A stretch of DNA of 64,000 bases from Oscillospiraceae bacterium (GCA_024404915.1 JAKSPJ010000008.1:1-64000); one strand, 5' to 3'; positions 25,948 through 34,129 are shown, counted from the first letter of the stretch. The notes: a model not told the origin generated them from the letters alone. Numbers and translations are program-made.

Positions 25948-26564
25948 TCCGGCATCACCTCATCCAGAATTGCTTTGTGTCCGTCCGTCAGATAAGATTT
26001 TCCGTTCAGCAGAATTTTTCCGTAGCCCATAGTGTAATTGGCACTCATGGGAATATAGAATACATACGGCGTATAGGATATCTGTTCCGCAGGTGCGTTT
26101 GTCAGAAAGGGTACCAGAATCATCTGGCCGGAAGTGTTTTCAATATAAGATACGGTGCTGACAGGAGCGGTATCCGTTCTGCACAGGCAGCGGATATCCT
26201 GGGTGTGATTCAATACCGATGAGGGAAGAATTACAGTGAAAGCCTGCTTTTGATTCAGACAAAGAACGACCGATGTGAAATAGGAATTCTGGTTCAGCTT
26301 CAGCATTATGCCGTTGCTGCAGCCGTACGCATACATCATCTGCGCACCGGTATACTGCTGTTCTACGGCACTGCCGTCTTCTGTAATGAACCGAAAAAGC
26401 CAGCTGCTTCCTGTTTTCTGAATAGTCAGGACGGTTTTGTGCTCTTCCAGATTGCAGTACAGTGTCTGTTCTTCTGCAATGACCTCTTCGAAGTAGCCGC
26501 TGTCCTGCAGAACAGTCTGCAGAAGCTCCGGCTGATTATTGAGAAAAATCTTTGATACTGCCAT
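25944..26564 (-). CDS. Phage-cassette protein, unknown
   Basis: The protein has 206 residues, beta-rich, with no signal peptide or membrane helix. It starts MAVSKIFLNNQPELLQTVLQDSGYFEE and carries YVFYIPMSANYTMGYGKILLNGKSYLTDGHKAILDE near the end. I do not recognise the family. Its place between a baseplate/tail-type gene and the holin, with a 1-base overlap upstream and 4-base overlap downstream, suggests a tail-tip or fibre-associated protein of phage origin. Confidence 0.65.
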   Translation of the reverse strand: MAVSKIFLNNQPELLQTVLQDSGYFEEVIAEEQTLYCNLEEHKTVLTIQKTGSSWLFRFITEDGSAVEQQYTGAQMMYAYGCSNGIMLKLNQNSYFTSVVLCLNQKQAFTVILPSSVLNHTQDIRCLCRTDTAPVSTVSYIENTSGQMILVPFLTNAPAEQISYTPYVFYIPMSANYTMGYGKILLNGKSYLTDGHKAILDEVMPE

Positions 26565-27034
26565 TATAAAAGCTCCTCTCTTTCCGGGATTGCAGGTGTT
26601 TCTGCCGCTGGAAATCCCATGGCAGAAAGAACTGCAGAGCCGATTCTTTGGGTGTTGTTTTGCAGATAATCCAGAAGCTGCAGGTAGATATCGGAAGGCG
26701 GAGCCGGGTGGGGCTGCATCAGAATGGCAGCTTCACAGGGAATGGTTACCACAGTGGAAGAAATCAGATTGCCTGCATACACCCCCACTGCGACGGAAGA
26801 AATGTCCTGAAAAACAGGCACTGAACAGATACTGCCGGAAAATAAAACATCCGTGTGCAGCAGCTTTCCATGTCTGCAGTAAATGAATCGTGCAGTTTTC
26901 AGGGGATAATCGTCCCATGCTTTATCAAAAGAAAATACAATGGAGATATCGCTGTTGCCGCAGATGATTATGGGCTGCCCCTTGGCTTTTGCAATCTGGC
27001 CGGAGACTTGAATTTCAATCGGTTTCAATCGCAT
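26564..27034 (-). CDS. Phage tail/baseplate-type protein, paralogue of the gene at 27733
   Basis: The protein has 156 residues, the same length as the protein at 27733-28203, and has matching segments: GNSDISIVFSFDKAWDDYPLKT against GNTNQQMLISFDEEWNDIRQKQ, VLFSGSICSVPV against VTFEGNVCALPL, and AGNLISSTVVTIPC against GGNLCTAVPFRVPC. A C-terminal helix follows (PPSDIYLQLLDYLQNN). This is a common module in Clostridia prophages near tail fibres and may act as a baseplate or fibre-assembly part. The start at 27034 overlaps the previous gene by 20 bases. Confidence 0.68.
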   Translation of the reverse strand: MRLKPIEIQVSGQIAKAKGQPIIICGNSDISIVFSFDKAWDDYPLKTARFIYCRHGKLLHTDVLFSGSICSVPVFQDISSVAVGVYAGNLISSTVVTIPCEAAILMQPHPAPPSDIYLQLLDYLQNNTQRIGSAVLSAMGFPAAETPAIPEREELL

Positions 27035-27740
27035 CCTCCTCTTCTGACAGGAAAACAGCAGCATTTCCGGCGTAGGGAACAAATTTTTTCGAGATGTCCC
27101 ATGCGGATTTGCGGCACAGCATAATATCTGCGGCAGAGACGGAATAGCCGAGATACAGATTGAAGACAGCGGCGGTATCTGTGGTGGTGAAGGTTACAGA
27201 GCCGCTGGTTTTATTGGGCAGAAAACTGTTGACACGCCAGACATCTGCGCCGCCTACATTTTTCATGGAAACAGATACCGCTTCTGTCACAGATTTCGAC
27301 ATGGAAAAAACATAGGTTCCCGGTGGAATGGACACGGGCATATCACGCATCAGATAGGCATTGGAAGCGGAGGTGTTACCGCTGTTGACAGGAATGTAAT
27401 TCTTGTCGCCGCTGTCAATGATATCGGTCAGTGCCGCAAGCATCATGCGGTCTGCGGCGGTGCGTTCTGTATTTTTCGTTTCCAGGTCTGTCTGGTTTGC
27501 CTTGGCATTCAGTGCAGATAACATGGCATTTTCAGCCAGCTGTCTGGTCAGGATTTCCCCCTGCAGTGTTTCCTGCAGCGATGTATCATCATAGTTGTGA
27601 AGAGATGCCAGTTTGCTTTTTTCTGCCGCACTCATATGTATCTCATCATTCTCCGCATGCAGTGTGATTTGTTCCACGGCAGAGTCGAGTGCAGCACCTG
27701 TGTGTCTGAGGTAATAATACTGTGGACTTGTTTCAGGCAT
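27015..27740 (-). CDS. Phage tail-fibre-like protein
   Basis: The protein has 241 residues. The first 100 are helical and repeat-like (ITLHAENDEIHMSAAEKSKLASLHNYDD, then LAENAMLSALNAKANQTDLETKN), as in the shafts of phage tail fibres. The last 130 residues are beta-rich (ENYIPVNSGNTS-type start, IPPGTYVFSMSKSV, GSVTFTTTDTAAVFNLYLGY), resembling a receptor-binding tip. The phrase HMSAAEK(S)KLA is frequent in Clostridia prophage fibres. It overlaps its neighbours by 8 and 20 bases. Confidence 0.72.
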   Translation of the reverse strand: MPETSPQYYYLRHTGAALDSAVEQITLHAENDEIHMSAAEKSKLASLHNYDDTSLQETLQGEILTRQLAENAMLSALNAKANQTDLETKNTERTAADRMMLAALTDIIDSGDKNYIPVNSGNTSASNAYLMRDMPVSIPPGTYVFSMSKSVTEAVSVSMKNVGGADVWRVNSFLPNKTSGSVTFTTTDTAAVFNLYLGYSVSAADIMLCRKSAWDISKKFVPYAGNAAVFLSEEEDAIETD

Positions 27741-28203
27741 AGACTTCCTCCGTTTCCAGCAATTGTCCCAGGCTGTCCATCAGCAGATATCCGCTGCTGT
27801 CGCACAGAAGCAGACTCTGCTTCGGAGATTTATGGCGTGCCAGCTGTTCCATGAAGATGTTGTAGATATCTTCTGTATCTGATGCAGGTTTCGATGGGGC
27901 ATCCAGTACAGACAGCAGGCAGGGTACCCGGAATGGGACAGCCGTGCAAAGATTTCCCCCTGTGATTTCAATGGATATTTCACGGACATCAGACAGCAAA
28001 GGCAGTGCACAGACATTTCCCTCAAATGTTACTGCACAGATGGGCTTTCCCTTTCCGACGGGATAGAGTATGGCCTGTTTCTGCCTGATGTCATTCCATT
28101 CTTCATCAAAGGATATCAGCATCTGCTGATTGGTGTTTCCGCAGACAATGTAGTCACTCTTTCCGCAAAATGCGGTTCTGTCCCGTATGTGTACATGAAT
28201 CAT
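27733..28203 (-). CDS. Phage tail/baseplate-type protein (first gene of cassette)
   Basis: The protein has 156 residues and is a paralogue of the one at 26564-27034 (same length and shared GNxxxxxxxSFDxxWxD, GNxCxxP and AGNL...PC positions). Its C-terminus differs (SLLLCDSSGYLLMDSLGQLLETEEV). GGGAGG precedes the ATG. It opens the coupled phage cassette. The upstream 377 bases hold a terminator-like hairpin and a palindrome rather than another phage gene. Confidence 0.68.
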   Translation of the reverse strand: MIHVHIRDRTAFCGKSDYIVCGNTNQQMLISFDEEWNDIRQKQAILYPVGKGKPICAVTFEGNVCALPLLSDVREISIEITGGNLCTAVPFRVPCLLSVLDAPSKPASDTEDIYNIFMEQLARHKSPKQSLLLCDSSGYLLMDSLGQLLETEEVYA

Positions 28204-28325
28204 ATCAGACCTCCCTGCTTCGTGAAACGGAACGCTCCCTCTGTTCCGTTTTCGCTCCCTACAGCTTCCTCTTTTTGCGCATTTTTTTGCACGAAACGAT
28301 GCAAAATAAATTCATCATTTGATAT

Positions 28326-28362
28326 AAAAACAAAACCGTATGCCGAAACCAGCACACGGTAC
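28326..28362 (-). terminator. Minus-strand terminator ahead of the phage cassette
   Basis: On the minus strand ACCGTGTGC and GCATACGGT pair (one G-U) and are followed by TTTTGTTTTT. No minus-strand gene lies upstream, so it may attenuate a cassette transcript started near the palindrome. Confidence 0.6.
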
Positions 28363-28378
28363 TGAAAATATCAATTGT

Positions 28379-28403
28379 TTTGGTATACAATTTGTATACC
28401 AAA
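28379..28403. promoter_or_regulatory. Perfect palindrome, likely operator
   Basis: TTTGGTATACAA (28379-28390), one central T, then TTGTATACCAAA (28392-28403). This twofold symmetry is typical of a repressor site. It lies about 175 bases before the first phage gene and about 100 bases before the ireB promoter. Confidence 0.65.
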
Positions 28404-28501
28404 GTGACGGATTCAGAATTGTATAAATTGCTGTGACTATAAAGAATTGACAAATTTTTGAATTGCGAAATAGTCATATCGCCAATCTTTTCCGAAATCA
28501 C

Positions 28502-28530
28502 TTGAAGAAACCACATATTTGCTGTATAAT
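28502..28530 (+). promoter_or_regulatory. Promoter for ireB
   Basis: TTGAAG (28502-28507), 17 bases, TATAAT (28525-28530). Confidence 0.8.
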
Positions 28531-28580
28531 AGATGCATAGTGAGAAGACTGTATCATGACATAGAAAGGAGCCTGATAAT

Positions 28581-28826
28581 ATGTCTGATAAAACCATTAT
28601 GTTTTCGATTTCAGAAGAACATGAGAAAGAAATGCTGCAAACAATGCGTACAGTATATGATGCACTGCTGGAAAAGGGCTATAATCCGATTAATCAGATT
28701 GTGGGCTATATCCTTTCTGAAGATCCGACGTATATTACAGTGCATAAGAATGCGAGAAATCTGATTCGTCACATTGATCGTGATGAGCTGATGCAGATTC
28801 TGGTTCGCAGCTATCTTTCAGAATAA
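28581..28826 (+). CDS. ireB: IreB family regulatory phosphoprotein
   Basis: The 81-residue protein matches the UPF0297/IreB family across its length: [54 protein letters not shown]. In enterococci IreB is phosphorylated by the Ser/Thr kinase IreK, reversed by the phosphatase IreP, and affects cephalosporin resistance. AAAGGAG precedes the ATG. In many Firmicutes ireB sits next to ruvX/yqgF and alaS; here it stands alone between a phage cassette and thiE. A strong terminator follows. Confidence 0.93.
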   Translation: MSDKTIMFSISEEHEKEMLQTMRTVYDALLEKGYNPINQIVGYILSEDPTYITVHKNARNLIRHIDRDELMQILVRSYLSE

Positions 28827-28848
28827 GATGATAATCAGAACATGAACA

Positions 28849-28893
28849 GAAAAACGGCTGTGCAGGAGCATAAGTTCCTGTACAGCCGTTTTG
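28849..28893. terminator. Bidirectional intrinsic terminator
   Basis: AAAACGGCTGTGCAGGA (28851-28867) pairs with 28876-28892 (one G-U). It closes ireB on the plus strand and the thiamine operon on the minus strand. Confidence 0.92.
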
Positions 28894-28919
28894 TATTGGT
28901 TCTTTTGCGGAAAGCGATA

Positions 28920-29555
28920 TCATATCATTTCCAGCATTTTTTGCTTCAGATTCTGTGCAGCAGAGCGGATATCCGCAGCAGCGAAAATTGCGGAAACCAC
29001 CGCAATTCCAGCCATTCCGCCGCCGTAGAGCTCCTGCATATTCTCTGCCTGAATGCCGCCAATGGCAACAGCGGGGATTGTGACAGAGCGGCATATCTCC
29101 GAAAGCTGTGCTGTGGTAATGCGCTTTGCATCGGTTTTTGTAGGGGATGGAAATACTGCGCCTACACCGAGATAATCAGAACCGCCTTCCTGGGCAGCAA
29201 TTGCCTGGGCAGGCGTTTTTGCTGTGGTGCCAATAATAAAATCACTGCCTGCAGCCTTGCGGATTTCTGCTGCAGCGGTATCCTCAGCCCCCACATGAAC
29301 GCCGTCAGCGCCTGCTGCCAGTGCTGCACGCCAATTGTCATTTACAATCAGTGGTACACCGTAGGCGTGGCAGATATTGACCAGCCGTTTAGCCTCTTTG
29401 ACCAGCTCCGCTTCATCCATATGTTTTTCACGTAGCTGCAAGCAGGTGACACCGCCCTGAAGTGCTGCTTCAATGGCGGCATCAAAATCCCGTGTACCAA
29501 TGGCGTGACGATCTGTGACTGCATACAGCAGCAAATGCTCTCGTTTCAGTGTCAT
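28920..29555 (-). CDS. thiE: Thiamine-phosphate synthase
   Basis: ThiE joins HMP-pyrophosphate and thiazole phosphate to give thiamine phosphate. The 211-residue TIM barrel shows the family motifs: LLLYAVTDR, GGVTCLQLREK (pyrophosphate site), PLIVNDNWRAALAAGADGVHVGAED, GTTAKTPAQA, YLGVGAVFPSPTKTDA, and AIGGI near the C-terminus. GGAGGA precedes the ATG, which overlaps the tenI-like stop by 4 bases. It is the last gene of the riboswitch-controlled thiamine operon. Confidence 0.95.
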   Translation of the reverse strand: MTLKREHLLLYAVTDRHAIGTRDFDAAIEAALQGGVTCLQLREKHMDEAELVKEAKRLVNICHAYGVPLIVNDNWRAALAAGADGVHVGAEDTAAAEIRKAAGSDFIIGTTAKTPAQAIAAQEGGSDYLGVGAVFPSPTKTDAKRITTAQLSEICRSVTIPAVAIGGIQAENMQELYGGGMAGIAVVSAIFAAADIRSAAQNLKQKMLEMI

Positions 29556-30154
29556 AAAGGATTCCTCCGAAATTGCCTTAATAATACTTCTGCATCTTCA
29601 CATTGCATGAGACTGCTCATAACACAGGCACCTGCTGCGCCTGCATCCCGTATGGCAGTAATGTTGTCCGGGGTGATGCCGCCGATGGCATATACTGGAA
29701 TATTCACGGCATCACATACACGCCGCAGAAAATCCGTTCCCCGGCCTGCCAGTCCCTTTTTGCAGTCTGTTTCAAAAATATGGCCTGCAGTGATATAGGA
29801 AGCCCCAAGCCGTTCCGCCTCCGCAGCTTCCTCCGGCGCATGAACAGAAACGCCGATTTGCGTAAATCGTCTTTTTTCCGATTCCGGCATACTGCGCAGA
29901 ATATGCAGGGGGAGGTGAATCCGGCCGATATCCAAAGAAAGGGCGCAGCCAACAAAGCTGTGGAGCATACAGGGCACCTGATATTGCTGACAGATTGCAG
30001 TGACATTCTTTGCAAGCCGAAGATATGCCGCTTCATCCAGATCCTTTTCACGCAGGATGATGCAGCGGGGGCCTGCCTTTGCAATTTCCTCTATCTTTTC
30101 AAGAAAATCAGTTCCGCACAATCTGCGGTTTGTGACACATATAATATCAGACAT
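29552..30154 (-). CDS. TenI-like thiazole tautomerase / ThiE paralogue
   Basis: The protein has about 200 residues and the ThiE/TenI barrel: DIICVTNRRLC start, GPRCIILREKDLDEA, IGRIHLPLH, GVSVHAPEEAAEAERLGASYITAGHIFETDCKKG, and AIGGITPDN. It lacks the ThiE NDN...DGVHVGxED substrate motif (it has HSFVGCALSLDIGRIHLP), so it fits TenI, which aromatises the thiazole made by ThiG, rather than a second ThiE. It overlaps thiH at the start and thiE at the end. The start is uncertain (30154 or 30166): neither has a clear ribosome site, so translation is probably coupled to thiH. Confidence 0.82.
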   Translation of the reverse strand: MSDIICVTNRRLCGTDFLEKIEEIAKAGPRCIILREKDLDEAAYLRLAKNVTAICQQYQVPCMLHSFVGCALSLDIGRIHLPLHILRSMPESEKRRFTQIGVSVHAPEEAAEAERLGASYITAGHIFETDCKKGLAGRGTDFLRRVCDAVNIPVYAIGGITPDNITAIRDAGAAGACVMSSLMQCEDAEVLLRQFRRNPL

Positions 30155-31397
30155 AAAGGTAATCATTCAGCACAGGCTGAAGTCCTGCATCAGACATATC
30201 GCTGTACATCTGGGTAAAGCTTCTGCCGTCATTGATTTCAAATTGCTCATCGCCCTCGGCTTCTCCTTCTTTTCCGGTATACTTGCTTTCGTGGTCACCG
30301 ATGCCTGTGGAAACACCGGCGGAAACCTTGGTGGCAGCAATTTTCACGATGCCGTTGCGGAAAGATTCGCTTTCACGGGAGGAAACAGTAATGCCGGCAA
30401 AGGGGAGAAAGAGTCTGTATGCGCACAATACCTGGCAAAGCTCTTTTTCGTGTACATCCTGCGGATTGATGGCATCATTGTTGATAATCGGGCGCAGTCT
30501 GGGACAGGAGAGCGATACTTCTGCATGGGGATATTTGCGCTGGAGATAGTAGACATGCAGTGCAGATGCCAGTGCATCCTTACGGAAATCGGAAAGGCCC
30601 AGCAGCGCAGAGCATGCAATGCCGCGCATACCGCCCATCAGTGCACGTTCCTGTGCCTCAAAGCGATAGGGCCAGACACGCTTATGACCTGCAAGGTGCA
30701 GCTGCTCATATTTTACTGTATCATAGGTTTCCTGGAAAACCGTAACATAATCCACGCCGCATTCATGGAGATAGCGGTAGTCTTCCACATTCACGGGGTA
30801 GATTTCAATGCCTACCATGCGGAAATATTTTCGTGCCAGCCTGCAGGCTTCCCCGATGTATTTTACATCGCTTTTAGCACGGCTTTCGCCTGTCAGGATC
30901 AGGATTTCCTCCATGCCGCTTTCTGCGATAATCTGCATTTCATGCTCGATCTGTTCCATATTCAGCTTCATGCGGCGGATGTCGTTATAGCAGTTGAAGC
31001 CACAGTATACACAGTAATTTTCGCAGTAATTTGCAATATAAAGGGGGGTAAATAAATACACAGTGTTTCCAAAGTGCTTTCTTGTTTCCAGACGTGCCTG
31101 TTCTGCCATCTGCTCCAGGAAGGGGGCGGCGGCAGGGGAGAGCAGAGCCTTGAAATCCTCCACGGATTTCTGTTCGTGCTGCAATGCACGGCGAACATCA
31201 TCAGCGGTATATCTGCTGTAATCGTAATCCGCAGTCTGTGCCATGACCTTCTCACGGATATCAGAAGAAATCTGTTCCTGATCCGGCAGATATGCCATAT
31301 GGTCTGTTCGGGATGCAGGGTCATTTTCCAGCTGATGCTTTTTCGTCAGGGCACTTTCAGAAAGGTGCTTTGAATCAACATAAAACTGATTTTCCAT
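30147..31397 (-). CDS. thiH: 2-iminoacetate synthase ThiH
   Basis: ThiH is a radical SAM enzyme that splits tyrosine to give dehydroglycine for thiazole synthesis. The 416-residue protein carries the C-x3-C-x2-C site in ANYCENYCVYCGF, then LTGESRAKSDVKYI, VGIEIYPVNVEDYRYL, VTVFQETYDTVKYEQLH and SLSCPRLRP. It lacks the HydG C-terminal CTACYREG site, in line with thiH rather than hydG. AAAAGGAG precedes the ATG. It lies 13 bases after thiSG in the TPP-controlled operon. Use of ThiH rather than the oxidase ThiO fits an anaerobe. Confidence 0.95.
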   Translation of the reverse strand: MENQFYVDSKHLSESALTKKHQLENDPASRTDHMAYLPDQEQISSDIREKVMAQTADYDYSRYTADDVRRALQHEQKSVEDFKALLSPAAAPFLEQMAEQARLETRKHFGNTVYLFTPLYIANYCENYCVYCGFNCYNDIRRMKLNMEQIEHEMQIIAESGMEEILILTGESRAKSDVKYIGEACRLARKYFRMVGIEIYPVNVEDYRYLHECGVDYVTVFQETYDTVKYEQLHLAGHKRVWPYRFEAQERALMGGMRGIACSALLGLSDFRKDALASALHVYYLQRKYPHAEVSLSCPRLRPIINNDAINPQDVHEKELCQVLCAYRLFLPFAGITVSSRESESFRNGIVKIAATKVSAGVSTGIGDHESKYTGKEGEAEGDEQFEINDGRSFTQMYSDMSDAGLQPVLNDYLYV

Positions 31398-31410
31398 GTT
31401 TTGCTCCTTT

Positions 31411-32376
31411 TTAGTCCTGCAGGAAGCCTGTTAATGTGTCAGAAGCAGCGCTGCCTCTGGTCAGCACACGGCCAAGACCGGAAAGATATGCTTTTCTGCC
31501 CGCTTCAACTGCCTGACGGAAGGCATCTGCCATAACAGGGAGATCACCTGCAGTTGCCAGTGCGGTATTGCACATGATTGCTGCAGCACCCATTTCCATT
31601 GCTTCGCATGCCTGCGATGGTCTGCCGATACCGGCATCCACAATAACAGGAAGGTCAATTTCATCAATCAGAATCTGTATAAATTCCCGTGTGGCCAGTC
31701 CCTTATTGGAGCCGATCGGTGCAGCCAAAGGCATGACTGCGGAAGCACCTGCGCTGACAAGATCTCTTGCTGCATACAGATCCGGATACATATAAGGCAG
31801 TACAACGAAGCCTTCTTTTGCAAGAATCTCCGTGGCACGGATGGTTTCGCCGTTATCCGGCAGAAGATACTTGCTGTCCCGCATGATTTCTACTTTTACG
31901 AAATCGCCGCAGCCCAGTTCTCTTGCCATTCTTGCGATACGAACCGCTTCTTCCGCACTGCGTGCGCCTGCGGTATTGGGCAAAAGTGTGACACCCTCCG
32001 GGATATAATCCAGAATATTTTCCTTTTCCTTGGTATGGGCACGGCGTACTGCCACAGTAATCAGCTCTGCGCCTGCGTATTTCACCGCTGCCTGAATCAG
32101 GGAAAGGGAATACTTTCCGGAGCCAAGAATAAAGCGGGAATGAAATGCCTTTCCGCCGATGGTCAGCACATCATCGGACTGGGAGCCGCCGCCCATAAAG
32201 CAGACGATTTCGATGCTGTCTCCATCCTGCACAACGGTATCGCCGTATGCTGTTTTGGGGACAATCTCCAGATTGCGCTCCACAGCCACCTGATTGCATT
32301 TCCAACCATTTTCAGCAACCAGATCGGCAATGGTCTTTCCTGCTGCATCTGTTGTGATTCCATTCACAATAACCAT
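31411..32376 (-). CDS. thiG: ThiS-ThiG fusion (sulfur carrier plus thiazole synthase)
   Basis: The 321-residue protein joins two thiamine proteins. Residues 1-64 are Thi[21 protein letters not shown] start and FMGGG end, where free ThiS would stop at Gly-Gly. From about residue 70 it is Thi[20 protein letters not shown], the Schiff-base Lys161 in [22 protein letters not shown] and [11 protein letters not shown]. In the usual pathway the ThiS C-terminal Gly is adenylated and made into a thiocarboxylate, which cannot happen while it is joined to ThiG. The fusion must therefore be cut or use another chemistry. Bifunctional ThiS/ThiG entries are known. The ATG at 32376 follows GGAGG next to the riboswitch terminator. 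Confidence 0.93.
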   Translation of the reverse strand: MVIVNGITTDAAGKTIADLVAENGWKCNQVAVERNLEIVPKTAYGDTVVQDGDSIEIVCFMGGGSQSDDVLTIGGKAFHSRFILGSGKYSLSLIQAAVKYAGAELITVAVRRAHTKEKENILDYIPEGVTLLPNTAGARSAEEAVRIARMARELGCGDFVKVEIMRDSKYLLPDNGETIRATEILAKEGFVVLPYMYPDLYAARDLVSAGASAVMPLAAPIGSNKGLATREFIQILIDEIDLPVIVDAGIGRPSQACEAMEMGAAAIMCNTALATAGDLPVMADAFRQAVEAGRKAYLSGLGRVLTRGSAASDTLTGFLQD

Positions 32377-32384
32377 AATAATAA

Positions 32385-32424
32385 CCTCCAAAAAAGAGAG
32401 CTGTCCGTTTCTTCGGACAGCTCT
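32385..32424 (-). terminator. Riboswitch expression-platform terminator
   Basis: On the minus strand AGAGCTGTCCG (32424-32414) and CGGACAGCTCT (32407-32397) form an 11-bp stem followed by six U (32395-32390), directly before the GGAGG ribosome site of thiSG (32389-32385). TPP binding would favour this terminator. Confidence 0.9.
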
Positions 32425-32444
32425 TGTTCGTATACTGGCATCCA

Positions 32445-32530
32445 TGCTCCCTACGCTGGCATTGTCCAAATCAGGTAATCGGGTCGGGTATGCACGGATA
32501 CCCCTCTCAGCCAACCGCCTTGGCTCCCCA
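32445..32530 (-). ncRNA. TPP riboswitch (THI element)
   Basis: The minus strand shows the conserved THI-box parts in order: GGGGAGCC, GGCTGAGAGG, CCCGACCC, ACCTGATTTGGACAATGCCAG in part, then GCGTAGGGAGC closing the first helix. It lies between the promoter at 32614-32586 and the terminator at 32424-32390, and controls thiSG-thiH-tenI-thiE. When TPP is bound, transcription should stop before thiSG. Confidence 0.96.
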
Positions 32531-32585
32531 GATGGAATAAATATTCTGACAACGCCCAAAGCAGACAGGGCATTGCCGCATCACT

Positions 32586-32614
32586 ATTATAGCACACTTT
32601 TTATAAAAAAGCAA
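32586..32614 (-). promoter_or_regulatory. Promoter of the thiamine operon
   Basis: Minus strand TTGCTT (32614-32609), 17 bases, TATAAT (32591-32586), about 55 bases ahead of the riboswitch core. Confidence 0.82.
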
Positions 32615-32659
32615 GTGCAACTTTCCAATGTGTGAATCCGTCCCCCTTCTGTATGCAAA

Positions 32660-32688
32660 AGCAGCACTGTCACGATGGCAGTGCTGCT
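32660..32688 (-). terminator. Terminator inside the 3' end of the GH25 gene
   Basis: AGCAGCACTG (32660-32669) and CAGTGCTGCT (32679-32688) form a 10-bp stem; on the minus strand it is followed by TTTTGC. The GH25 stop codon at 32670-32672 is in the loop. The U-run is short. Confidence 0.65.
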
Positions 32689-34094
32689 TCTTCAGGATGA
32701 TTCTTTTCATTGTCTGCAATGCGGATTCTCAGGGAAGCCACCAGATAACAGGCTTCTATCCGATAGCATGCAGAGGACACGATTCTATAGAGCGGTGTGC
32801 GGCGCAAATCCAGTTTATCTCCCAGTGCCGTAGCGCCTGCGCAGAGCCTGCGGTGAATGCAGTGGTCATAGAACCACACGGAATACTGCATATTGCCGAC
32901 GTCTTTCTGCTTTCTGGAAAGTGCCGCAGCGGAGGATGTTTCCTCGGTTTCTTCCATCCGCTGATTATCTGATTCACTGGTGGATTCATTTTCATCGTCT
33001 TGTATCACGGGTGGTTCTGAGCCGTTTTCTGCAACACTGAAGGAAGATTCAACAACGGTTATTTCAGCATCAGAGGAATCCGTTGCGGTGATACGGAATT
33101 CATAATCACCGTCCGGCAGGTTTTCAAAGGGAAGCCGTTTGGTAAAGAATCCTGTCAGCTTATACTCTCTTGCGTGGGGATAAATATGTATGGTCTGTAT
33201 TGGTTCATCCGGCTTGCTGACATCGTAGATGGAACCGGTAATGGTGCGAAGGACATGGTCTGAACTGATGGTGCCTGATACGGTAAAATGAGAACCGCTT
33301 TTCAGCGTACCCACCGGCAGAGCTGAGTTGGTAATCACTGCGTTATGTTCAAAATAAGAATATGTATAGCAGATATTCCGGTCAACTGTGGTACGGATGC
33401 CGTCGCATTTTCCGCATCCGGAATACTGCCAGATAGTTGCTTCAGAGGACAAATCATATCCGGCAGGGCTGGCGAGCCCGGTGGAGGATGTGAAATAATT
33501 TGCCACCCAGATGGCATAGCCTGCCTCCTGTAAAACGGAACGGTTCAGACATTCTTTATAGAATGCGGAGCTGGAGTAGACACCTGCTGTGTGTCCTGCA
33601 TCTTCAATGCTTTCCAGGCCGGCAAGAATCGCAGGCATAAAGGTATCTGAAGGCAGATGCTCCTGACGCTTTGCGGATTCCACATCCAGAAACACAGGGA
33701 ATTCAAAGGATTTTCCTTTCAGAAATCCCATCATATAATTGACATCGGAAACGAATTCCTCTTCCGTTGCGGCATCGGTATAGATGTAGCAGCCAATGGG
33801 AACACCGGCAGCTTTGGCATTGGCGTAGTTTTCTTCTAACCGTGGGTCAACTTCCCAGTCATCGTATTCCCGTATGACTTTGCAGCAGCGGATAATGGCG
33901 AATTTGGCATCGGAATCTGCAACCGCCTGCCAGTCTATTTCTTCCTGATATTTAGAAACGTCGATGCCGGGGATTTCCACGGCAGCACGGGCAGAAATCA
34001 GCTGTGTCCTGCGGATTGCCGGACACAGAATACAGGTGACAGCCAGAATGGCTGTCATGAGACAGACGGAGATTCTTTTTAAGACGAACGGCAA
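32670..34094 (-). CDS. Secreted GH25 muramidase with C-terminal extension
   Basis: The protein has 474 residues. Signal peptide at 1-37 (VLKRISVCLMTAILAVTCILCPA). The GH25 domain spans about 42-235: IPGIDVSKYQEEIDWQAV with the first active-site Asp, FAIIRCCKVIREYDDWEVDP, GVPIGCYIYTDAATEEE, FPVFLDVESAKR with the catalytic Asp/Glu pair, and ATIWQYSGCGKCDGIRTTVDRNICY. An Ig-like or PKD-like beta domain follows (VGTLKSGSHFTVSGTISSD, LPDGDYEFRITATDSS), then an acidic spacer and a basic C-terminal region. It degrades peptidoglycan outside the membrane. A good promoter lies at 34158-34130. Confidence 0.92.
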   Translation of the reverse strand: MPFVLKRISVCLMTAILAVTCILCPAIRRTQLISARAAVEIPGIDVSKYQEEIDWQAVADSDAKFAIIRCCKVIREYDDWEVDPRLEENYANAKAAGVPIGCYIYTDAATEEEFVSDVNYMMGFLKGKSFEFPVFLDVESAKRQEHLPSDTFMPAILAGLESIEDAGHTAGVYSSSAFYKECLNRSVLQEAGYAIWVANYFTSSTGLASPAGYDLSSEATIWQYSGCGKCDGIRTTVDRNICYTYSYFEHNAVITNSALPVGTLKSGSHFTVSGTISSDHVLRTITGSIYDVSKPDEPIQTIHIYPHAREYKLTGFFTKRLPFENLPDGDYEFRITATDSSDAEITVVESSFSVAENGSEPPVIQDDENESTSESDNQRMEETEETSSAAALSRKQKDVGNMQYSVWFYDHCIHRRLCAGATALGDKLDLRRTPLYRIVSSACYRIEACYLVASLRIRIADNEKNHPEEAALPS

Positions 34095-34129
34095 CAGTAC
34101 ACACCCCTTCCTGTTCGCATATTCTCTTC

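Larger units (their letters stand above)
28204..28580. other. Gene-free control region between the phage cassette and ireB
   Basis: No gene is seen here. Reading left to right: an 8-bp hairpin AACGGAAC/GTTCCGTT near 28222; a minus-strand intrinsic terminator (28326-28362); a perfect palindrome with 12-bp arms (28379-28403); an A+T-rich stretch; and the ireB promoter (28502-28530). Confidence 0.7.

Noticed and set aside
29552..30154. Second thiamine-phosphate synthase (ThiE)
   Set aside because: The ThiE substrate motif (NDN...DGVHVGxED) is missing, so a TenI-like role is more likely.
30147..31397. Second HydG
   Set aside because: The protein lacks the HydG C-terminal CTACYREG motif and lies in a TPP-controlled thiamine operon, so ThiH is the better call.
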